NCBI GenBank assembly: GCA_027056525.1
Contig: JALUKO010000127.1
Span: 1-12,435, forward strand
From: Helicobacteraceae bacterium
GTDB lineage: Bacteria > Campylobacterota > Campylobacteria > Campylobacterales > Sulfurimonadaceae
Direction of reading: 5' to 3'
Length of the DNA stretch: 12,435 nt
This document shows positions 1-6,140 of the stretch, piece after piece; the first letter of the stretch is position 1, and every line of letters begins with the position of its first letter. The position numbers were made by a program, and so were the translations under genes. The notes below the pieces were generated by a model that was given only the letters and a program-made list of their open reading frames with translations, was not told where the DNA came from and did no database searches.

Positions 1-1563
1 TTTTCCTTTGCGTATCTCGTTTTGAATAAGTGAAAGAATTTTTGGTTTTATTTGTGAAGGAGACATATAGAGCTCGTTGAGCTTTCCTTTTTTGCTAAAG
101 CCTGTGAGAAAGTGAAAAAAGCGTGTCAAATCATTCGTTACATCATCTTTACTGGTCATGTAGCTTAAGTCCGTGTAGATTTTTGCCGTAGATGGGTTAT
201 AGTTACCGGTACCCAAATGAGCGTACTGCTTAAGTTTGCCATTTTTTCTTCGTGTTATCAGAGTCGCTTTTGCGTGTACCTTGAAACCTTTGATACCATA
301 GATAACGTGTGCTCCCGATTTTTCCAAGGCTTTTGCCCAGATAAGGTTGTTCTCTTCATCAAATCGCGCTTTGAGCTCAACCATAACCGTGACCTGTTTT
401 CCTGACTCAGAAGCACTCATAAGTGATTGAACTATGGGTGAGTTTGTTCCCGAGCGATAGAGTGTCATTTTGATCGAGACAACATCAGGATCTTTTGCAG
501 CATCCTGAATCAGCTTAACAACCGGCTCAAAACTCTCATATGGGTGGTAAAGTAGAACATCTTGTTTTTCCAAGGTTGTAAATATATTTTCATTGTTATC
601 CAAAGGTGGTAATGTTTTGGGTTTGAACGTAGGTGACAAAAGATGTGCAAAATCTTTGTTAGATACGATTTGCCAAAGGCTTGAAAGGTTTAAAAAAGAG
701 TGAAATTTATAGATATCATCTTTATAAACGTTTGTGTGACGGTTGAAAAAATTGATGATCTCCGTATCTCCGCTTGCTCCAACCTCAAGACGTACCATCT
801 CCCCTTTACGGCGAAGTTTCAGACCCTCTTCCAAGATCTCCATAAAGTCATCTGCTTCCTCCTCCTCTATGGCGATATCGGCATTTCTTGTGACCCGAAA
901 AGGAGCATATTTGTCCAGCAGATACCCGGGAAAAAGATCCTCTATATGTTTTGCAACAACGCTTTCAATAGGGATGTAAATACCACTCTCTAACTCAACA
1001 AACCGGTTTAAAACTCTTGGAACCCTAACGATTCCAAAGCGTTCTATAGAGTGATCGTCACTGTCTTTGAGTTTGACAATAAGCCCAAAACTTAGATTGT
1101 TCAGATGTGGAAAAGGGTGTGTCGCATCGATGGCGATGGGGATAATAACAGGGTATATATTTTCAAAAAAGTAGCGATTGAGTTGATTTTTTTGGTGCTG
1201 GTTCACATCGTCATAGGACTTGACGAATATTCCCTCATTTTCAATTTTTTTAAGTATCTCTCTTAGGCAGTGCTCCACAACCTGCTGTTCCTGATGAAGA
1301 TATTTTCTAATCTCTTTGAGTTGTTGCAACGGGGTGAGTCTGTCAGCACCGGATACAATGATGCCGGCTGAAAAAAGTTTTTTAAGACCCGCTACGCGTA
1401 TCATGTAAAACTCATCAAGGTTTGTACCGTAAATTGCTAAGAACTTGAGCCTTTCAAGAAGTGGAAGTGACTCATCTTGGGCTTGTTTTAAAACTCTTGT
1501 GTTGAATTGAAGCCAGGAGAGTTCACGGTTATTATAAAGGTTTGGATTTTTCAAGTTAATCAT
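1..1563 (-). CDS. ppk: Polyphosphate kinase 1, C-terminus cut off by window edge
   Basis: Makes long-chain inorganic polyphosphate reversibly from the gamma-phosphate of ATP, usually at the inner membrane face. The frame is open without a stop from the ATG at 1563 to base 1, giving 521 codons; the E. coli enzyme has 688 residues, so roughly the last quarter is missing. Seen in order: NRELSWLQFN at residues 12-21, NLDEFYMIRVAGL from 48 (N-terminal and ATP-site region), HPFPHL, DVLLYHPYESF at 335-345, the phospho-histidine motif KVHAK with H430 (E. coli H435), and YAHLGTGNYNP at 447-457 with the second conserved His, H449. The start is supported by GAGG nine bases upstream on the minus strand. 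It lies 58 bases downstream of lnt in the same direction, so it may be co-transcribed, though a weak promoter could sit in the gap. No frameshift was seen. Confidence 0.97.
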   Translation of the reverse strand, partial: MINLKNPNLYNNRELSWLQFNTRVLKQAQDESLPLLERLKFLAIYGTNLDEFYMIRVAGLKKLFSAGIIVSGADRLTPLQQLKEIRKYLHQEQQVVEHCLREILKKIENEGIFVKSYDDVNQHQKNQLNRYFFENIYPVIIPIAIDATHPFPHLNNLSFGLIVKLKDSDDHSIERFGIVRVPRVLNRFVELESGIYIPIESVVAKHIEDLFPGYLLDKYAPFRVTRNADIAIEEEEADDFMEILEEGLKLRRKGEMVRLEVGASGDTEIINFFNRHTNVYKDDIYKFHSFLNLSSLWQIVSNKDFAHLLSPTFKPKTLPPLDNNENIFTTLEKQDVLLYHPYESFEPVVKLIQDAAKDPDVVSIKMTLYRSGTNSPIVQSLMSASESGKQVTVMVELKARFDEENNLIWAKALEKSGAHVIYGIKGFKVHAKATLITRRKNGKLKQYAHLGTGNYNPSTAKIYTDLSYMTSKDDVTNDLTRFFHFLTGFSKKGKLNELYMSPSQIKPKILSLIQNEIRKGK

Positions 1564-1591
1564 AGTAAATCGCCTCAGAAATATTTTTGAT

Positions 1592-1597
1592 ATTGTA
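1592..1597 (-). promoter_or_regulatory. Possible weak -10 element for ppk
   Basis: In the 58-base lnt-ppk gap the minus strand reads TACAAT, one mismatch from TATAAT, about 28 bases before the ppk start codon. That spacing would give a short leader containing the GAGG ribosome site. I see no convincing -35 hexamer, and AT-rich DNA produces such matches by chance. It would allow ppk expression independent of lnt. Confidence 0.25.
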
Positions 1598-1621
1598 TCT
1601 CATATATGGTTAAAACTTGTT

Positions 1622-2857
1622 TTAGCGAATAACTCCGCTCCCTTTATAGTTGGCTGCGTGGTAGATAGTAGCACCGTTTTTTCTGGCATAGTATCGCATA
1701 AGTAGTTTTTGTAGTGTCGGCTCGATTGAGGGTTCAAACCAGGCATTGTTACTTATGGCTATAACATAGTTAACATCACCGTTATATATCTCTTGACAGG
1801 TTGCTTCATAGCAGATCGCATTTCTGAACTTCACACCGTCTATCATAAAATCTGTAGGTTCTTTTGCCTCTACAAAGTCTGCCTGACCTGCAAAAAAATA
1901 CTCATTGATCATTTTTTGTGCAAATTTTGGCAGGGGAATATATTCTCCAAAGGGAACCAAAACCATTTTTTTCCCAATATGAATATCCCCGTTTTCAAAG
2001 AGATAGGTTACGTTAAAATTGTTGCCCTTCTCTTTTAGAAGTGCTCCTGTGACTATGTTGATGTTGTGAGAAAGTTTTGTAAGCTCATTTTGTAGTTTTG
2101 GGTGTGTGTTCATAAACAAAGGAAAAGCAGATTCTGGAAGTATAACAAGATCATACCCCTCTTTGGCAGCTTTTCTTATGGCATTGAGATTACTCTCAAT
2201 GATATGGTTTTTATTTCTTGGAAGCCACTTCTGATCTTGTTTTATATCGGTCTGGATAAGCTTGATCTTCAGTGGAGCTTCATGTTGTACCGCTTCGTTG
2301 TAGTTTAGCGCAAATACCAACAGAAGTAATGGCAAATAGGTGAAAGGTTTTTTGATATACTTTGGCAGTGCCAATGCCACCAGGACAAGGGCAAATTGGT
2401 ATTTATATACACCTATATAGCTCTCAACAAAGAGGAGTTCGATCTGCATCCAATTGAAATCAAAAGGTTCAAAAAAGCTAAGGGCAAGCAAAAACAAGGC
2501 TCTCAGTGCTACATTGTTTGTGAGTGAGAGTACACCAAAAAAGAGCATATAGATCATTCCAAAACCAAGAGTGACAAGAGGTTGCATATAACCGACACCG
2601 TTGTACTTGAAACTGTAGCCGATCCAGTAAAACCATAAGAGTCCTATGAAAAAGCCACTCACAATTACCGCACGCTTTGGAAGATAGAGTAAAAGAGCTA
2701 AAGCCAAAATACCACTTAGGGTATTGAGAAGTTTGAAGCTTATCCCCCAGTGCTCAAGGTACAAAAAAGTACTAAAGAGAAGTGCCGTGAATATCCCTGC
2801 TGATATATCAAACATAAGGGGTCTGTTTTGTCTAAAAATAGTTATTTGTTTTATCAT
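1622..2857 (-). CDS. lnt: Apolipoprotein N-acyltransferase, short C-terminus
   Basis: Transfers the third acyl chain from a phospholipid to the N-terminal cysteine of lipoproteins in the inner membrane, with its active site on the periplasmic side. The 411 residues start with several hydrophobic segments (about 15-33, 41-60, 64-80, 92-110, 116-128, 152-165, 171-184), followed by a nitrilase-like domain from about 196. Catalytic residues can be placed by comparison with E. coli: E242 in LPESAFP, K297 four residues before VPFGEYIP, and C349 in ICYEA. SNNAWF at 369-374 matches the E. coli SNDAWF motif. The protein stops 37 residues later, whereas E. coli Lnt continues for about 100, so the usual final strands and last membrane helix are absent. 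No Shine-Dalgarno sequence precedes the ATG, and a -10 element sits six bases away. It is divergent from yajC. Its substrates should include the LptE encoded in this window. Confidence 0.93.
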   Translation of the reverse strand: MIKQITIFRQNRPLMFDISAGIFTALLFSTFLYLEHWGISFKLLNTLSGILALALLLYLPKRAVIVSGFFIGLLWFYWIGYSFKYNGVGYMQPLVTLGFGMIYMLFFGVLSLTNNVALRALFLLALSFFEPFDFNWMQIELLFVESYIGVYKYQFALVLVALALPKYIKKPFTYLPLLLLVFALNYNEAVQHEAPLKIKLIQTDIKQDQKWLPRNKNHIIESNLNAIRKAAKEGYDLVILPESAFPLFMNTHPKLQNELTKLSHNINIVTGALLKEKGNNFNVTYLFENGDIHIGKKMVLVPFGEYIPLPKFAQKMINEYFFAGQADFVEAKEPTDFMIDGVKFRNAICYEATCQEIYNGDVNYVIAISNNAWFEPSIEPTLQKLLMRYYARKNGATIYHAANYKGSGVIR

Positions 2858-2863
2858 GTTGAA

Positions 2864-2869
2864 ATTATA
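2864..2869 (-). promoter_or_regulatory. lnt promoter -10 element, possibly leaderless
   Basis: The minus strand reads TATAAT, a perfect -10 hexamer, followed by six bases and then the lnt ATG. Transcription usually starts about seven bases after the hexamer, which would fall on the A of the ATG. No Shine-Dalgarno sequence could then be present. The -35 region is poor, as is normal in Campylobacterota. Confidence 0.6.
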
Positions 2870-2895
2870 GTGTATTCAGTCACTTATTAACATAG

Positions 2896-2907
2896 TTTTT
2901 GTATAAT
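2896..2907 (+). promoter_or_regulatory. yajC-secDF operon promoter
   Basis: TTTTTG at 2896-2901 is directly followed by TATAAT at 2902-2907. A T-rich stretch ending in G before a perfect -10, with no clear -35, is typical of vegetative promoters in Campylobacterota. Transcription should start near 2914, giving a leader of about 25 bases that contains the yajC ribosome site AAAGGA at 2923-2928. It is the best promoter on the plus strand of this window and may serve all nine genes downstream. Confidence 0.75.
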
Positions 2908-2938
2908 CGCTCCAATTTATTTAAAGGATGCCATACTC

Positions 2939-3205
2939 ATGGAAATAATAAGTCAACTATTACCGTTTATATTTTTAATTGCAATTATGTACTTTGTAAT
3001 TATACGCCCGCAGCAAAAAGAGGCAAAAGCAAAAAAAGAGATGTTAGAGTCACTGAAAAAAGGTGACAAAGTAGTTACTAATGGTGGTTTTATAGTAGTT
3101 GTACATAAAGTAGAAGAAAAATTCTTAAGTGTAAAAATGAATGATGATGTTATCGTAAAGATTACAAAAGATTCTATTGCCAGAAAGTATGAGGATGAAG
3201 CTTAA
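2939..3205 (+). CDS. yajC: Sec translocon accessory protein YajC
   Basis: Small inner-membrane protein that associates with SecD and SecF and, through them, with the SecYEG channel. The 88 residues contain one membrane helix at about 4-22, then RPQQKE at 23-28 (the family signature right after the helix), a Lys/Glu-rich stretch, and a small cytoplasmic beta domain with the conserved GDKVVTNGG. The start has AAAGGA ten bases upstream and a strong promoter about 30 bases ahead. Its 3' end overlaps the start of secD, pointing to translational coupling. Length is normal for the family, which runs from about 85 to 110. Confidence 0.96.
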   Translation: MEIISQLLPFIFLIAIMYFVIIRPQQKEAKAKKEMLESLKKGDKVVTNGGFIVVVHKVEEKFLSVKMNDDVIVKITKDSIARKYEDEA

Positions 3206-4760
3206 TTACCGCATAGCAGTTTTTGCACTCGCAATAGTCTTTGGTCTATTCTTCTCGTTCCCATCACTACTGCAAACCGAATCAGGAAAAAAAGTAACTC
3301 TTGGTTTGGATCTGCAGGGTGGTCTTCACATGCTTCTTGGTGTTAAAACAGATGAAGCAACAAAATCTCGTATAAAATCTATTGCAGCAAGTATTAAAAA
3401 TTTCAGCGATAGAAAAGATATCTTGATCGATGATCTGACATTTGATGATTCGAGTGTTTCATTTTCTGTTTTGGATATAGATGATGTGAAAACTATAGAA
3501 GAGTACTTAAAGTCCTTAGAGGGTGTAAAACTCGTAGTAGATGGAGAAAATGTATCCTTGGCTTTGACAGAAGAAGAGAAACTGAAAACAAAAAAACAAG
3601 CTGTGGATCAGGCGATAGAGACGATCAGAAACAGACTTGATCAGTTTGGTCTTGCCGAACCTGTGGTTGCTCGTCAGGGTGAAGAGAAAATTTTGGTACA
3701 ACTTGCCGGTATTAAAACGCAAGAAGAGGAACAGCGTGCCCGTGAGTTGATCTCACGTGCTGCTAAACTTGAACTTATGGCTGTAGATGAGGAGAGAGCC
3801 GCTCGTGTGTACAATATGAGTGATGCTGATGCAGCCGCATATGGTGATGTGATCTTAGAAGATTCTAAAAACCCTCAGATTAAGTATCTTGTGCATGAGA
3901 TTCCTATTTTAGACGGCGGGATGCTAACCAACGCCACTGTCGGATTTGATCAAAATAACCGTCCTGTCATTAATTTCACTCTCAACGCTGAGGGTGCTGA
4001 GATTTTTGGTGATTTCACAGGCAGAAGTGTTGGAAAACGTCTCGCTATTGTACTTGACGGAAAGGTGTACTCTGCTCCAAATATTAATGAGCGTATTGGT
4101 GGCGGAAGCGGACAGATCTCAGGTGATTATACGGTTGTAGAAGCCAAAGATCTTGCTATCGCTCTTCGCTCAGGTGCACTGTTGGCACCAATTTATTTGA
4201 TGGAAAAACGTTCCGTCGGACCAAGTTTGGGTGCTGACTCTATCAAAGCGAGTATGGTTGCACTTATTGGTGGTTTTGTTTTAGTTATTTTATTTATGAT
4301 GCTATATTACCGTATGGCGGGTGTGATTGCAAATATTGCACTTGTGGCAAATCTTTTTATTATTTTAGCCGTGATGTCACTCTTTGGAGCGACGCTGACA
4401 CTTCCGGGTATGGCAGGTATAGTCTTGACGGTTGGTATGGCGGTGGATGCCAATGTTATCATCTCCGAAAGGATACGTGAGCTGATTTATGAGGGTAAAT
4501 CTATCCATAAGGCGATAGAGGAGGGCTATTCAAATGCAATGCGCGCTATTTTGGATGCCAATATTACAACACTTATCGCAGCAGTGGTTCTATATGCGTA
4601 CGGTACCGGTGCTATCAAAGGGTTTGCTATCACTATCAGTATAGGTATTTTAGCTTCTATGTTGACAGCTATCTTGGGAACTCACGGGATCTATCAGATG
4701 CTTGAAAATAAGATACAAAAAAGTAAAAACAACCGTTTTTGGTTTGGGATTAAGGGTTAA
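3189..4760 (+). CDS. secD: Protein translocase subunit SecD
   Basis: With SecF, forms the proton-driven RND-type motor that pulls exported proteins out of SecYEG on the periplasmic side. From ATG 3189 it has 523 residues: a first membrane helix at about 8-28, LGLDLQGG at 38-45, the large periplasmic region with IRNRLDQFGLAEP and the SGALLAP and GPSLGAD motifs, then five closely spaced membrane helices. D420 in GMAVDANV corresponds to the proton-path Asp of E. coli SecD (D519). The start is uncertain: ATG 3189, ATG 3195 and TTG 3177 all lie inside yajC and none has a good ribosome site, since GAGG at 3191-3194 touches ATG 3195. Re-initiation after yajC translation is likely. The protein is shorter than E. 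coli SecD (615) but ordinary for this phylum. Confidence 0.96.
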   Translation: MRMKLNYRIAVFALAIVFGLFFSFPSLLQTESGKKVTLGLDLQGGLHMLLGVKTDEATKSRIKSIAASIKNFSDRKDILIDDLTFDDSSVSFSVLDIDDVKTIEEYLKSLEGVKLVVDGENVSLALTEEEKLKTKKQAVDQAIETIRNRLDQFGLAEPVVARQGEEKILVQLAGIKTQEEEQRARELISRAAKLELMAVDEERAARVYNMSDADAAAYGDVILEDSKNPQIKYLVHEIPILDGGMLTNATVGFDQNNRPVINFTLNAEGAEIFGDFTGRSVGKRLAIVLDGKVYSAPNINERIGGGSGQISGDYTVVEAKDLAIALRSGALLAPIYLMEKRSVGPSLGADSIKASMVALIGGFVLVILFMMLYYRMAGVIANIALVANLFIILAVMSLFGATLTLPGMAGIVLTVGMAVDANVIISERIRELIYEGKSIHKAIEEGYSNAMRAILDANITTLIAAVVLYAYGTGAIKGFAITISIGILASMLTAILGTHGIYQMLENKIQKSKNNRFWFGIKG

Positions 4761-4762
4761 AG

Positions 4763-5734
4763 ATGGAATTTTTTAAATATACAAAAACCTTTAACTTTAT
4801 GGGTAAGTCAAAGATCGCTTTGCTTATATCGATAGTTTTGGTGTTGGGATCCTATGTTCTTTTGGCAACAAAGGGGCTCAATTATGGTGTTGATTTTGCC
4901 GGTGGTACGATCGTTCAGGTAAAATACGATACAGATGCTCCCATAGATGCTATGAGGGATAAACTCAAAGGCAATCCTATTTTTGAAGGTGCTTCTATCA
5001 CTGAATTTGGCTCGCCTGATGAGGTTGTTATCCGTATGAAAACAACATCTGGCGATGTTACTGTCGATGTTGGTGATGTTACGCGTGAGGCACTCAAAGG
5101 AACAGGAAATTATGAGATCAGACGTGTAGATATTGTAGGACCAAAAGTTGGAAGTGAGCTGAAAGAAAAAGGGATCATGTCCCTTGTCCTTGCAATTTTA
5201 GGGATTTTGATCTATGTAGCATTCAGGTTTGAGTGGAGATTTGCAGTTGCGTCCATCGTTGCTCTTGTGCATGATGTCTCTATAGCTCTTGGTGCTATAA
5301 CGCTTGTTGGACTCGATGTCAACCTTGATGTACTTGCTGCATTACTGACGATCTTGGGGTACTCACTCAACGATACCATCATCGTTTTTGACCGTATTCG
5401 CGAGGGTGTGTCACAAAGTAAAAAAACAGATCTTGAAGAGATCATCAATGAGTCTGTAACAAGAACACTTGCAAGAACAACTTTGACATCGCTGACGACT
5501 TTCTTTGTTGTATTTACGTTATTTATGTTCGGTGGTGAGATCATTCATGCCTTTGCATTCACACTTTTAGTGGGTGTTGTTGTTGGTACTTATTCATCCA
5601 TATTTGTTGCTTCTCCTATTTTATTATGGTTTGGTTTTGATGTGAAAAACTACCATAATAAACTTGCTCAAAAGGCAAAACGGGAAGCTGAGAAGGCAAA
5701 GATGCGTGCTCAGTTTGAATCTGGTGTGATGTAG
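4763..5734 (+). CDS. secF: Protein translocase subunit SecF
   Basis: Partner of SecD in the proton-driven Sec motor of the inner membrane. The 323 residues show a first membrane helix at about 14-35, then the typical NYGVDFAGGT, a small periplasmic domain, VGPKVG before the second helix, and five further hydrophobic segments. D204 in GYSLNDTIIVFDRIRE corresponds to the essential SecF Asp of the proton path. LARTTLTS and the GVVVGTYSSIF segment also fit the family. The C-terminal tail is rich in Lys, Arg and Glu, as expected for a cytoplasmic end. The start lies two bases after the secD stop, with AAGGG at 4752-4756 six bases upstream. An unknown membrane protein gene follows 46 bases later. 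Confidence 0.97.
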   Translation: MEFFKYTKTFNFMGKSKIALLISIVLVLGSYVLLATKGLNYGVDFAGGTIVQVKYDTDAPIDAMRDKLKGNPIFEGASITEFGSPDEVVIRMKTTSGDVTVDVGDVTREALKGTGNYEIRRVDIVGPKVGSELKEKGIMSLVLAILGILIYVAFRFEWRFAVASIVALVHDVSIALGAITLVGLDVNLDVLAALLTILGYSLNDTIIVFDRIREGVSQSKKTDLEEIINESVTRTLARTTLTSLTTFFVVFTLFMFGGEIIHAFAFTLLVGVVVGTYSSIFVASPILLWFGFDVKNYHNKLAQKAKREAEKAKMRAQFESGVM

Positions 5735-5736
5735 TA

Positions 5737-5753
5737 AAGAGAGATGCTCTCTT
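5737..5753 (+). repeat. Perfect 7-bp inverted repeat after secF
   Basis: AAGAGAG at 5737-5743 and CTCTCTT at 5747-5753 can form a tight hairpin with a three-base loop, starting two bases after the secF stop. No T-run follows, so it is not a normal Rho-independent terminator. It could be a 3' stabilising or processing hairpin in the operon message, or chance. Confidence 0.5.
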
Positions 5754-5780
5754 GTAAGATAAACAAATAAAGGAAGTGTA

Positions 5781-6119
5781 ATGGATTGGGGTAAAGTTGT
5801 ATATGTGTTTTTCTCTTTAATGAGTTTGACATCGATCGCTGGTTTTTTATATGATAATAGTGCGGTAGCTCTTTTTGTAGCTGCGAGTTTAAACCTTGTT
5901 TCAACTTTTTTAAAAATTGGTGTAAGGAATTTACTCTCAGCGGAGCTTTTAGCCTCCTCTTTGGTTGCTGATCTGCACTTGATACCGGCATTTGTGTATA
6001 TGGTTATTCTTGGAAACATAGAATGGGCAATTGCTTTAACGATCGGTGCATTAATTGCAAATATATTCTCTTTAGGTCTCATCTATATAGAGAGTTCAAA
6101 AACCCATGAAGAGTATTAA
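5781..6119 (+). CDS. Small integral membrane protein of unknown function
   Basis: The function is not known to me. The protein has 112 residues and is almost wholly hydrophobic, with segments at about 6-25, 27-46, 52-77 and 80-104, so three or four membrane passes. The few charged positions (K42 area, R49, E55, D64, H66) cluster between segments two and three, in the stretch IGVRNLLSAELLASSLVADLH. There is no signal peptide, lipobox or known catalytic motif. I recall a Campylobacterota-restricted domain of unknown function with a similar start, possibly DUF6394, but cannot confirm it. The gene is real: AAAGGAAG at 5769-5776 precedes the ATG at proper spacing, and it is packed between secF and leuS. 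Context allows a role near the Sec machinery, but operon position alone does not prove it. Confidence 0.85.
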   Translation: MDWGKVVYVFFSLMSLTSIAGFLYDNSAVALFVAASLNLVSTFLKIGVRNLLSAELLASSLVADLHLIPAFVYMVILGNIEWAIALTIGALIANIFSLGLIYIESSKTHEEY

Positions 6120-6130
6120 AATAAACAGAT

Positions 6131-6134
6131 AGGA
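6131..6134 (+). promoter_or_regulatory. Ribosome binding site that sets the leuS TTG start
   Basis: AGGA is followed by six T bases and then TTG at 6141. This spacing selects the TTG as the start. It also yields the expected N-terminus (MEYNSHTIEKKWQEYW), which begins where bacterial LeuRS proteins begin. Confidence 0.7.
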
Positions 6135-6140
6135 TTTTTT

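Noticed and set aside
217..993. Open frames on the plus strand opposite ppk (217-405, 700-993, 743-979)
   Set aside because: The minus strand here is one unbroken frame with ordered PPK1 motifs; the plus-strand translations look like nothing known.
1008..1500. TTTAAAACTCTTG present at about 1008 and 1488 as a repeat element
   Set aside because: Both copies encode similar ppk peptides (RVLN and RVLK) in the same frame; only two copies, explained by codon choice.
1605..1626. AAAAC-TT-GTTTT palindrome after the lnt stop as a terminator
   Set aside because: The loop would be two bases, the stem is nearly all A/T, and there is no following T-run on the minus strand.
3177..3188. TTG 3177 as the secD start
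   Set aside because: It adds only LPES to a protein that already has two downstream ATG codons closer to the usual SecD N-terminus, and has no good ribosome site.
5843..5858. T-run followed by GATAAT as an internal promoter for leuS
   Set aside because: It lies early in the small membrane protein gene, almost 300 bases before leuS, and such matches are common in AT-rich coding DNA.
5624..6082. 152-codon minus-strand open frame across the end of secF and the small membrane protein gene
   Set aside because: It is antisense to two genes with ribosome sites and good membrane-protein composition, and its product has no family features.
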